Source of the DNA: Cunninghamia lanceolata
Lineage: Eukaryota > Streptophyta > Pinopsida > Cupressales > Cupressaceae
DNA: 64,000 nt
Direction of reading: 5' to 3'
Assembly: GCA_027924645.1 (NCBI GenBank)
Contig: BSBN01000829.1
Location: 8,556,001-8,620,000 of the forward strand
The first letter of the stretch is position 1; each line of letters begins with the position of its first letter. Positions 46,215-56,799 of this stretch are shown here, in pieces. A program made the translations under genes and the position numbers. The notes under the pieces are model-generated. The model saw nothing but the letters and a program-made list of their open reading frames with translations, had not been told where the DNA came from and ran no database searches.

Positions 46215-46630
46215 ACAGAAGGGCAGGATCGGGTATGGAAAATGTATTTTGATGGCTCTAGAGGTAGAAATGGGTCCAGTGGAGGTGCAATGCTAGTGTC
46301 TCCTCATGGCGATAGGTATTATTCTGCCTTCTATTTCACCTTTGCCTGCACCAACACTGCCGAATATGAGGGGCTAATCCAGGGATTGCAATGGGCAAGT
46401 AAAAGAAGGATCAGCTGCTTATAGGTGTTCGGGGATAGTGAACTCATTGTAAATCAAGAGAATTGCATGCTACAAAAAATGATGTCTTGAAATGCTACAA
46501 GCATAGGGTGTGGGACATGATTGAAGAGTTTGATGCTTTCAATCTGGTCTCTATTCCCAGAAATCAGAATTACCAAGTAGATAGGCTAGCAGCAATTGGG
46601 GCTCAATTTGATATTCCCAGTGATATCCAA
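46215..46630 (+). pseudogene. Additional (archaeal-type) RNase H placed upstream of RT
   Basis: The reading has WKMYFDGSRGRNGSSGGAM, FTFACTNTAEYEGLIQGLQW, FGDSELIVNQ, then after a frameshift VWDMIEEFDAFNLVSIPRNQ and VDRLAAIGAQFDIP. This is the plant Tat-type additional RNase H, with the four acidic catalytic residues visible (FDG, AEYEG, GDSE, VDRLA). One TAG (46422) and a frameshift near 46460 break it. It lies between protease and RT, whereas in the best-known Tat elements this domain follows the original RNase H. It probably supplied the RNA-degrading activity, since the RNase H after RT is degenerate. Confidence 0.85.
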
Positions 46631-46661
46631 AGAGAAAAAATGTAGCCTCACGTAAAAATAG

Positions 46662-47117
46662 TTGATAGACCCTCTATCCCTAACAACAATGTTCATTGGC
46701 AAGTCTTTGAAAGTGATGAGCAAATCCTGCAATTTTTTGTTAGAAGAAGATGAATTTTCTGTGGTGAACCAAGATAAACTCAAACAGCAGTATGGCAATG
46801 ACCAAATTGTTCAGCTAAGGACAAACAAGCTACCCAAGGGACTGGTGACATTGGAGTCTATCTTTGGCACTGATGATCAGATGAAGAAGACTAAAACTGG
46901 CATGCAAATAAAAAAGGAACACTACGAGCAGCTGGAGATTTTTAAGGGAAAGCTCCTTAAAATTCATAAAATCTGCTCAACTGAGGACAGAAGAGCTTTC
47001 ATTACTCTGTGCCATGAATTTGAAGAAGTGTTTGCTTGGGATTATTCAGACCTAAAAGGATTTGACCCTCACATTGCCCAGCACACCATAGAATTAGAGC
47101 CAGGGCAAAACTTGTAA
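46662..47117 (+). pseudogene. Linker between additional RNase H and RT
   Basis: A 151-codon open piece ends with EEVFAWDYSDLKGFDPHIAQHTIEL, the segment that precedes RT in plant Ty3/gypsy elements. The upstream part (PSLTTMFIGKSLKVMSK and so on) has no recognised domain. A frame change at its end, near 47115, separates it from RT. Confidence 0.75.
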
Positions 47118-47830
47118 GATAGAAGCAAAGACCCCTAAATCCGAAGCTAGAGCCCCTGATAATTAAAGAACTAACTAAGCTGATCGAGGGGAAAATCATT
47201 TTTCCAATCAAACATACTTATTGGGTCTCTAACCTTGTCCTTATGAGAAAAAAGAATGGGGAGACCAGACTGTGTGTTGATTTCAGGGATCTAAACAGAG
47301 CCTCCCTAAAGGACCACTACCCGATGCCTTCAATGGAGCAAATCCTGTAGGTAGTGGCTGGCTTAGAGAGATTCTCCTTGCTTGACAAATTTTCTAGCTA
47401 CAATCAAGTGTTGGTCAAGGAGGAGGATCGATATAAGACCGCTTTTGCTACCAAATGGGGCACCATGGCCTACAAAAAGATGCCTTTTGGTCTATCAAAC
47501 GATGGCTCAACTTTTCAGCGAGCCATGGATATGGTGTTCAAGGGTTTGCTATACAAATTGGTGCTGGTGTACCTAGATGACATCATGGTCTTTTCCAAGA
47601 ATGCATCTGAGCATCTATTTCATCTGAGGCTAGTATTTGAAAGATGCAAGGAATTTGGGATATCTCTTAATCCCAAGAAGTGCATTTTTGCTATGCACGA
47701 GGGTAAGCTGTTAGGACACGTCATCTCTAAAGAGGGCATCACCATTGATATAGAGAGGGTGAAGGCTATTCTAGAGTTGCCCTTACCTAGCCACAAGAAG
47801 GGACTTCAAAGATTCATTAGCAGAATTAAT
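47118..47830 (+). pseudogene. Tat-like reverse transcriptase
   Basis: Motifs in order: EGKIIFPIKHTYWVSNLVLM, RKKNGETRLCVDFRDLNRAS, DHYPMPSMEQI, FSLLDKFSSYNQV, KTAFATKWGTMAYKKMPFGL, STFQRAMD, VLVYLDDIMVFS with the YLDD active site intact, LNPKKCIFA and GKLLGHVIS. A TAG at 47348 and the frameshift before it break the polyprotein, but the piece 47354-48079 is open for 241 codons into the RNase H. The enzyme copies element RNA into cDNA. Confidence 0.95.
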
Positions 47831-48360
47831 TTTTTGCAAAGATTTATACTAGACATTGCAAATCTTCTGAAGCCCTTGACATCTATGTTAAAAAAGAATA
47901 CAGTTTTCAGCTGGATGAAGGAAGCCAAGCTAAGCTTCAAGTCCATAAAAGAGGCACTTGTAGCTGCGCCAACCTTGGTGAATCCAAACTTCTCCAAGGA
48001 TTTTATTTTGTATGCTTATGGTGGTCTGGATACCATTTCTGCAATTCTGGCGCAGCAACAGAGTGAAGGATTTGAATAGCCAATTACTTTTTTCAGCCAA
48101 GGCTTAGAGGAATATGAACAGAGATACAGCTTCATTGAGAAGCATGTCCTTGCAGTGGTGAGGAGCCTAAAGAAATTTAGGCATCTTATTTCTATTAATA
48201 AGATACATTTAATGGTCACTCACCCTGGCGTGAAGGAGTTCCTATTGAGGAAAGACATCAATGAGAAAAGAGCTGGGTGGATTACCAGGGTCATGGAGTA
48301 TGACGTTGACATCAAAATAACCAAGCTTGTCTGAGGAAGAGGACTCAGTGAACAACTTGC
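47831..48360 (+). pseudogene. Degenerate original RNase H and connection of the Tat-like element
   Basis: The reading has FILYAYGGLDTISAILAQQ, FFSQGLEEYEQRYSFIEKH, VVRSLKKFRHLI, VMEYDVDIKITKLV. The usual TDAS start with its catalytic Asp reads YAYG here, as in other Tat elements whose original RNase H has lost its active site. A TAG at 48077 and a TGA at 48332 (likely a former CGA) interrupt it. It now probably served only as a structural connection. Confidence 0.85.
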
Positions 48361-48397
48361 GGCTAATCTTAAGAGTGAAGCAAGCAAGGAAGAGGCA

Positions 48398-49710
48398 GTG
48401 TTTTTGGCAGAAGAAGGTGAACACCAGATGGACACAGCAGTGGCGGGCACTAGTTGGGTTCATAATATGATCCATTTTTTGCAGACTGGTGAATGTCCAG
48501 TAGGGTTAGACAAAGCCAAGAGAAGGTACTTTAGACTTCAGTCTATCCCATACATTCTCATCAATGGCATCCTTTTCTGGAAAGATTTTAATGGGGCATT
48601 ATTAAGATGCATTGATGAAACTCAGACTGACAAGGTACTATGGGAGTTCCATGACGGAACAGCAGGGGGGCATTTTGCCCCAAGGACTACTACCTAGCAG
48701 ATAATGAGAGTGGGATATTACTGGCCCAGCTTATTTAAAGATGCCCATGCATGGGCAAGGAAGTGTGGAAGTGCACCATTTTTGCAGGCAAGGGAAGGCT
48801 GCCAGCTATGCCCTAGTAGCCAATTCAAGTTGAGCAACCCTTCATGAGGTGGGATATCAATTTCATAGGCCCCATCAATCCACCATCTAGTGCAGGCCAC
48901 AGGTGGTTGCTCACAGCAATTGACTACTTCACAAGATGGACTGAGGTAGTGGCCCTAAAGGAATCCAATGAAAATGTTGTTCTGAACTTTTATAATGACC
49001 TGGTATCTAGATTTGGGGTACCTAATTCAATCATATTAGATAATGCATTGGTTTTTGTTGGATTAAAGATAACTGACTGGGCCATGAAGAATGGGATCTA
49101 CTTGGGCACTTCATCAAATTATTACCCTCAGAGTAATGGCCTGGCTGAGTCCATAAATAAAAACCTCATAAGGATCATCAAGAGAACCATGGAGGACAAC
49201 CAGAGGACATGACATACTAATTTGAAATTTGCTTTATGGGCAGATAGAATAACTCCCAAGAGGTCCATTGGAAATTCTCCATATATGCTTGTTTATGGAA
49301 AGGAGGCAAGATTGCCTATATCTGCAGAGCTGCTAGCTCTTGACATTATGAACTAGCTGGAGATGTTTGAAGAAAAGGACCCTATGGCTGTCAGATATGC
49401 TTAGCTCTTGGAACTTGAAGAAATCAGAGACAAAGCTATGAAAACTGTGGAGTATCATCAGCTTCAGACCAAGGGAGTTTTTGATAAAAAGGCCACCCCC
49501 AGGAGCTTCAGGGAAGGTGATATGGTGCTCAAATGGAATGAATTAAAAAGTAGACCAGGAAAGCACTCCAAATTTGATAGCATGTGGAGTGGCCCATTTC
49601 TCATTACTGAATGCAAGGAGCATAATGTATTTCAGTTAGCAAATATGGATAGACAAAATCTGCCTATCCCAGTCAACGGGATACACCTAAAGAGGTGTTT
49701 TGAGGTATGA
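48398..49710 (+). pseudogene. Tat-like integrase
   Basis: The zinc-binding region shows EFHDGTAGGH and, in a shifted frame, a CX2C near 48760, then two TAG codons before PIQVEQPF. The core has RWDINFIGPI (first Asp), the second Asp in ILDNALVF (usually SDNG), and Glu in NGLAESINKNL, then SPYMLVYGKEARLP. The C-terminal domain has SFREGDMVL and WSGPFLITE, and the gene ends with TGA at 49708-49710. Further stops are a TGA near 49210 and TAGs near 49355 and 49402. The enzyme would insert the cDNA. Confidence 0.92.
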
Positions 49711-50003
49711 ATGCTCTGTAAATTAGTAGATTAGGTCTCTATGCTTTTAATAAGTGTTGCTGCACAATAGTTTAGATGCCTCTTTGTTTTCCCTAAGTGC
49801 TGTCTAGCATAGTTTGTGGGTTGCTGTCAGCATTTTGTTTGGCCCCTTGTTCTCCTGTGTCCTTCATTACTGTCATGCTGGGTTTCTTTGGGGTCAGGAT
49901 GTTTATCAAGGTATTTTCAATCCTTTCTGACTCCATGCCTAATGAATATAAGGCCACTGATCTCATGTTTAGCAGGCAAACATCCCATAGAGGTCGCCCA
50001 AAA
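49711..50003 (+). other. Spacer between integrase and 3' LTR of the Tat-like element
   Basis: This is non-coding apart from short chance frames. It ends with GAGGTCGCCCAAAA directly before the LTR start TGTTATCC; that weak purine stretch sits where the polypurine tract belongs and resembles the AGAAGTCGCCAGAAA stretch of the array family. Confidence 0.6.
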
Positions 50004-52601
50004 TGTTATCCTATTTTCCCTCTGCTCAGAGCCAAATAGTCAACCTGATATTTTCCCTAAAAAATCCTTTGAAAGGGTCTCTATAAGAAAAGGTGCCATT
50101 TTTCCCATGAAACCTTGCCTAAAAAAAACTTGACCATTGGAAAGAGCTTGAAAAAATAGGTAAGTTTGCTTTTTACATCATCCTGAAATTCGGCCAAACA
50201 AAGAAGTTATTCATGGTCAAAGTTTGGGTCAACATACAGTTCAAATGTACATTTAGTGGGCTTGCAAATCCCCATCGGCCTTAGAAAATGTAGAAAAAAC
50301 TAATTTTTTATGCATTTTAGAATGTATATTGGGCCAAGGAGATGCATATACAAAAGGGGAATCTTTCATAGATTCCCAAAATATTCCTGGTTTGTATGTC
50401 CGGTTGCATAAAAATATACAAGGGTGGAATGTATATTTGGCTTGTATATTCGCATGTACAAGTGAAAGATACAAAGAAATATGCATAAAAATATACAAGG
50501 TCAGCGGACATACATGTGCTATAGTGGAATTTATATTGGCAGGTTGCTACAGTGGCTTGTATATTTGCACTTGTATGTTTGCACATAGAAGCGAAATATA
50601 CAAAGAAAAAATACAAGGAAATATGCAACGACCGATATACAGGTGCAAATGTACATTTGCTACAGTACCACAGGGAAACATACAAAAGCTTTTGTATGTC
50701 ACCAACATACATTAGATGGGGCCCGCGCATATACAAGGAGGATTGTATGTTTCGACATACAAAGGATCACGTGAACAACGGCTTGTATATCACGCATATT
50801 GAAGAAAATATACATTGGCGATATGCAAGCTAGATTTCAAATAAATATCAATTCTGGCTCATTCAGGCTTCAGGTGTGATTTGTATGTATGGGTGTTTGT
50901 ATGTTTGCATATGCAGAGAGGGATATACATTCGGTGGGTCCCGCGAAGATACAAAGATGAATGTACATTTGCAATGTACATTGGCGGCCAGTATACAAGT
51001 AGCGTATATACAAGATGTTATGCATATACAAGTCGTGATTACAAAGGGCAAGATGCACGTTTACATGTGCTAGTTGTTTGTATATTTGCTTGTATCTTTG
51101 CATATACAAGCCGATATGTGAGGGAGATTTCGGCTAGACATGATGCATCGGTAGCTTTTTTTGGGTCTTTCCGAAGGCTGATGGAGGGTGCAGTTCTTCA
51201 ACAATAGGTCCCAGTTTTAGTTCAATGGAAAATCAGGAAGTGCCATGTGGCAGTGGCGGATGCATATGCAAAGGCTCTTGCATATACAAGTCATTTTCAA
51301 ATGCATTTTTAAGAGCGACTACAAGGGCCTTTTGGTGCCAAAGGAGCAGAGATACATACAAAGTTTTCAAACTTGCAAAGACATGATCTGAGGTATTTTC
51401 AGAGGCCGATATATACATAGGTGCAGAAGTGATATATATAGGCAGTTGACCAGATCTTTGACCGCTTATATCTTCCCCATTTCAACAAATTTTGACATGT
51501 TATAGGAGGCAAAAATGCTTGTTTTTGCCTCCTCTTTCTTTTGAGCAGATTTTTTGGGGGGATTTTCCAGTTTTCATTTTCCTGATCTGGCTTTGCATAT
51601 TTTGCTCGATTAGATGTATCAATGGACACCTTGATGTTTTGAAGGGTTTTTCTCCGCACAGTGGCTCAGGTTGGTGAGGTTCTGCAGGTGCATTCATGGC
51701 ATATGGGCTTTTTGCTTTCCAGGGTCTTTTCCCGCACGATGGACGACGCCTTTGGAGGCTCTTTCTCCATGCTCTGTCCTTTCTTGCATCCTAGCTATGT
51801 TTTCCGCATTTTGGTGTGGCAGACGCATGGCCCCTGTCCCTTCACCATGCCTCTGTCCATACTTTCCTACCTTTGGCATTTATGGTCTCGATTCTATGAT
51901 TCAGCGACTCCATGCCCTTCTGGCATGAATCTAGCCTATATAAGACAATGTAAAATCTCTTTAAAAGAGGATGGTATTTTTGGGGCTATTATGCTGCCAA
52001 AATTTTGTAGTCAGTCCATTTTAGTGTAACTACAAGGATAAGGGAATGTGACTCACTGTGCCTGAATCTAGGCTCTGCTGTCTTCCTTTACCCACCAATG
52101 AGTGCAATTGGATAAATAGGTGTAATTCTACTATGAAATGTTCTACATTGTAACAGTTTTCTGGGCCTTCATGATTAATAGATGTTAATTTTTGCCTCTT
52201 TTATCTCTGAATTTCTATGTTTCATTTGAAGTTTTAGTCTGCTCCCCTCTATAGGTTTAACCTTCATACTGAAGCCTCAAACCAGCCTTAAACCTATGTG
52301 AATACCCCCTCAGCAGCGAAAGAATCATTGCTGTGTCCATACCTTACCCACCATCTCTCACTAAATCTGGTGTATCGCCTCTTTTCCCTTCAGCTCTCCT
52401 TCTAACTCTTTCCCCTGTAAGCTTTTAGCACTAGATTTAGTATCATTACTCTAAGTAATAGGCTTGGAGCAAGAAACCAGCCTTCTCTGGAGGTCTGATC
52501 TCATAACGCAACGTCCCACACTTCGAGATCATTCCAATGTTACTCTAGGTTGCATGAGGTGTCATAGCTGCATGCGAAGGGTGCAAATCTGGGTGATAAC
52601 A
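50004..52601 (+). repeat. Tat-like 3' LTR (2,598 bp)
   Basis: This is the partner of 41019-43569 with the same ends. It repeats the TTGTATAT field (about 50390-51115) and the TATA box (51937-51943). Differences include a few short indels, for example near 50050, 50535 and 52235. Confidence 0.95.
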
Positions 52602-53825
52602 TGTCTTCTTATGGATCCACTTAACATTTTATTGCTAGATATAATATTCTCCTTGTTCAAACAAGAAAGAGAAGTGACAACATATGTTGTCGCTTATTGG
52701 CTATCCACTCACACTTTCAGTTCATTCAAGTGATGCATAATTGATATCTACTTTTGATATTTCTACTATGATAAAACAATTATGAACTGTTGCATGATGT
52801 TATCTATTAGCAAACCCTCGACATTCAAATGATGAAATGTAATTAATGTTCTCATTTTTCTCTGATGCACATTATGAAAGAGATGACAATGAGGTACCCG
52901 AGAATGTCATTTTCCATGATAGCTGGAGCAATGATGACAGCTGCCATGTGCATTAAATATAGTCCCTTTTTACAGTTCAGTTCATTTTCATGGTTACATT
53001 TCATTCCTTGAACTATAATCATGACTATGTCCTCAAACAGAACTGATGCATATGATTGCTTTTATTATTCCTTCACTTTGTCATGTAAATGTGAGTAATC
53101 ATTCCTTCCTTTCTATTCATCCCTTTTGAGATTAAAGGGAAGCATCATGCTAGGCTCAACCTATGTGGGATCCCACTTGACACCACATGCTAAATGTCTT
53201 TAATCAGCAACATATTAGAATAAAACAATGATACTCCAAGGTTGTTTCTTTTCAATTCCTTTTGCATATGGATGATATTCATTTCACAAATGCACTATAA
53301 TCAAAGTATTATGCTTCTTCTGATGGATAAAGGATTTTCATAACCGGAGCTTCTAACGGGACCCTTCCCACATTTTTGCAGGTACATGTTGAGATCAAGA
53401 ACAGGATAGGAGGCTACTTCGAAGATCGACAAAATAAGGCAATGATGGCTATGTCTTTCCTTTTCTATTCATTAGGTGCATAGTATTTTTCTTTATATAT
53501 GTATATGTTTAGCTATAACCCACGGCTTGTGTGGGACATCTAACATGTCATCATTTCTTTCAATGCAATGCTTATTCCTTTATGTATTTCAACTTGTAAA
53601 TGAATAACAATTGTGATGAATGAAATACTTATCTCATTTGACTATTCTGTAATGTAATGATTGATCTGAAACTTTTCCCTCTTTCTTGAACAACTGAACT
53701 ACATTTAACACTAAAACATAATAACTATGCAACTAACTCATCACACAAGTAAATGAAACCTCACTCAAAAATGATAATGTTACATCTGCTCAGCTAATTT
53801 TGAGTTGTGGTAAAAAATGGTAAGA
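52602..53825 (-). repeat. Array LTR 2, part after the Tat-like insertion
   Basis: It resumes with the TGTCT duplication followed by TCTTATGGATCCAC, matching LTR 1 (about 33590) and LTR 4 (about 62733), and ends GGTAAGA (one substitution from GGTAACA) at 53825. The acceptor-like TTTTTGCAG of the antisense block is present near 53380. Confidence 0.9.
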
Positions 53826-56799
53826 TTTCTAGCGACTTCTACTATATGCTTGCCTGCTAAGCATTTGATTAGTTGCCTTGAAAATACATTGGGCATTGAG
53901 TCATACTCTGTCCTTCTCTAACTCAGAAATCACTAAAAATCTGTACTCTAATTGGTTCAAACAGCAACAGAAAACTGAAAACAACACAACTAAAAGTAAA
54001 CTAACAGGCCCTGATGGCCAAAACAAAATGCTAAAAATAAATGTGCATGAGCACTTATTAACTGCAACACTAACCTAACTCTACTCTAACTAGCCAAGGT
54101 GACTGATTAGACAAAACCATTCATTGATTGGTTGAAATATCTACCCTTCCTACAAAATATTCGATGTTTCACAAAATTTTGAACAGCTACTTGAAAAAGA
54201 ACAATGGTCGAAAGACCAAGAATCAGCCGCACCACATCTTGAAGAATATACATGAGACGACTAACCTCTTTATTTGGAATGAAAACACTACTATCCTGGG
54301 GTGATAGACCGACTTGAGTCTATTCTTCTCCAACAACACTCTCATGTTTAAGCTCCATCCTGGAAATATGCCTGATTGGGCAACCTTTGGAGATGATAAA
54401 CTGAAAACTCTTTTTGTTGTTTTCTCCTCTGGGAACTGCCTCTTCCACCACAACCTCTTTGATCACCTGATCATATTGATCACAAACCTGCTTCTTGAAA
54501 GGTGTTAAGATACCAACAGTGTTAGAGAAAAAAATTTCAACGATAGTCAAGAGTAAATCCTCTTAATGAATAGTTTTATCATGCGAGGTATGCTCTAACT
54601 GATATTCATAATGGCCTTCAAAATTAATACCTTTAACATCAACCTTCTGATCCTTCCTATTATCCTCATCATCCACTGGTTTGGGTTCCTGATTGCTAAA
54701 AGAAAACAACAGAATGGCAAGTTCTTTGCAAGCTGAATAGTCAGAATCCTGACAATCGAGTATGAAGTTGTCTTGAATAGGTAGATAGTCTCTAGCTAGT
54801 TGACTTGCTTACTTGTCAAGACAAACTACCTCAGTCTCATTCAGGTTAGCGACTTCATTATAGTACGATGGGAGCTTTGAGAATAAACTTAATGCCTCAT
54901 CTTCATAAGGAATTTGATCTGATTCAACTTTTTGGTAACCCTGATAGTCAAGGTCTTTATGCACAGCAAGCATGCTAAACTCAGAAACAAAACCACCTCT
55001 TTTCTCTTCAAACTGTACTGAGGTCTCAATCTCATCATTGTCCTTTTAGAATAGTAACACATGACTTTCTGCAATTTCTCCTGGTTGTCCCAAATCAGTT
55101 GATAAGTGGGATTCCTGTATGTTGTCCTCATTATCTTAAACATAAAGGGGTAGCTGATTAAATAAGAAAACAACATCATTTTCCTCTTCCGGTCTATTCT
55201 CCCTTTCAACCTGAGCAACATGTCTTCACAATTGAAGACTTTTGCCCTTAAATTTTTGCATCCTGCTTTGATTCATCTTATATAAAGCATTAGAAATTTT
55301 TTCAAATGATTCAAAGTGCATAGGGTTCAGGACCAAGGTTGGATCAACTTCCTTCACACATTCAATATGCTCATAACTACTCAGGGCTGCAAAACAAACA
55401 ACAACAGTTTCTTGTTTTTTATTTGATTTCTCAACTGTTGGCCTGACATTTGTGATTTCAATTGGTTTGGATTCTCGATGTGGCTAAAACTGAGCACTAA
55501 TAGATTGGTCTTGAATGCAGATAGGCTCCTGAGCAAAGTCAGATCTTCTAAAACTTGGGATTTTATTCTTCTGAGGAGTCTGTTTGCATTCAAAACCCAT
55601 CTCTTGGCCTTGAGGATAATTCTGATCACAAAAATCAGGGTTTTAAAAACTACTTTAGGGTTATGATTTCTTCTTGGGCCCTGTGGATTAGTTTGGAAGG
55701 GTGGCCTATACTGCTGATTGGGCTAATATAGGGCTTGGTATGGCTCATGTTCTTGACTGATTTGCCTCTTGATATTAATAAATTCTTCACCAATAGCTTG
55801 CAACATAATTCTACCTTCTTGAAACTCTTGGAAATGAGCTGGTACAGTATGATCTTGAGCAGTAACCTGGTGTCCTATGGTTGTAACAGCTGAGACAATA
55901 GAAGGGGTACTGTAATGGGCCCAGGTGGCTAGATTTGCAGAAAAAGGGGTAAGGGAGGCCTTGGGGCCATTTCCCCTGCTAGAATAAGGCAGTTTTCTAC
56001 TCTAACAACAATCTCAAAAGTATTGGGAAGGGTATATCCACCCAGAGCTTGAATCATAACAGATATTTCTCTATCTAAAGCTCTAAGATAAAATAGAAAG
56101 GCATGTTGGGGTGTAGTCCTTACCATTATGAGGATTCTATTCCAAGTTCTCTGGAAGCAGTAATTGAAATTAGACATATGTTCATGCGGATGCCTCTTGA
56201 TGGTACTCAATTGCTATAGTAGAGACAAGAGATCAGATTTGTCCTCAAAGTGTTTGTGCAACCCATCTCCCAATTGATCCCTCGTTGTGATTGAGCCTGC
56301 TGTGAGTCCTCTGAACCATTGTAGAACTTTCCCTTTCAATGATGCAGCCAAGAGTCTGATTGCAATGTTCTCTTGGGTAACATTATGTACTGAACACAAC
56401 ATTGCCACATCCTGAATGTGCTCAACAGTTGTAGAGTGATTTTCTCTTGTGAAATATGGTAGTCCTCTGAGGGATGCAACAGGAATGTTGTCATGCTAGA
56501 CTAGTTGTAATGGGCTGCCCCCATTAAATGCAACAAAAGGATATGGTCTGGCCATTTATTTAGAGTCATCAGAATGTTAAATTTTTTTTACCTCCAAAGG
56601 ATGTTGATACTAAAGAAAACACTTGATCCTTCAGTATGTGACTTTCTTCTCATGTGTTGCTCACTAGATCTGCATGTAAAAACTAGAGATTTGAGTCGCC
56701 AAGTATGCTGATTTTACCTCTCAAAGGTTGAAACCTTGCTGTCTATACCAAACAACAAAGAAAATAATGTGCTTTTGTCCCACCGGGCGTGCCAAAAAC
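53826..56799 (-). mobile_element. Array interior 2
   Basis: It aligns along its length with interior 1 in the same orientation: primer site TGGCACGCCCGGTGGGA at 56778-56794, gag-extension ORF and terminal purine-leaning stretch. It encodes no pol domain. Confidence 0.88.
54060..56555 (-). pseudogene. Gag-extension ORF of array interior 2 (broken)
   Basis: The reading starts ARPYPFVAFNGGSPLQLV at 56555 and shows ENIAIRLLAASLKGK, HMSNFNYCFQRTWNR, HAFLFYLRAL and PRPPLPLFLQI (56408-55929), matching interior 1. The acidic extension is present but shifted among frames (55629-55381, 55221-54889, 54550-54223), so this copy is more damaged than interior 1. Confidence 0.72.

Larger units (their letters stand above)
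41019..52601 (+). mobile_element. Tat-lineage Ty3/gypsy retrotransposon, structurally complete, TGTCT duplication
   Basis: LTRs at 41019-43569 and 50004-52601 start TGTTATCC and end GATAACA, and TGTCT flanks the whole (41014-41018 and 52602-52606). The interior holds a primer site, gag, protease, an additional RNase H, RT, a degenerate RNase H and integrase, about 6.4 kb. The Tat lineage is supported by the degenerate RNase H, the TKLV linker and the additional RNase H. About 20 stops and at least three frameshifts make it inactive. It is inserted in array LTR 2. Confidence 0.93.
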
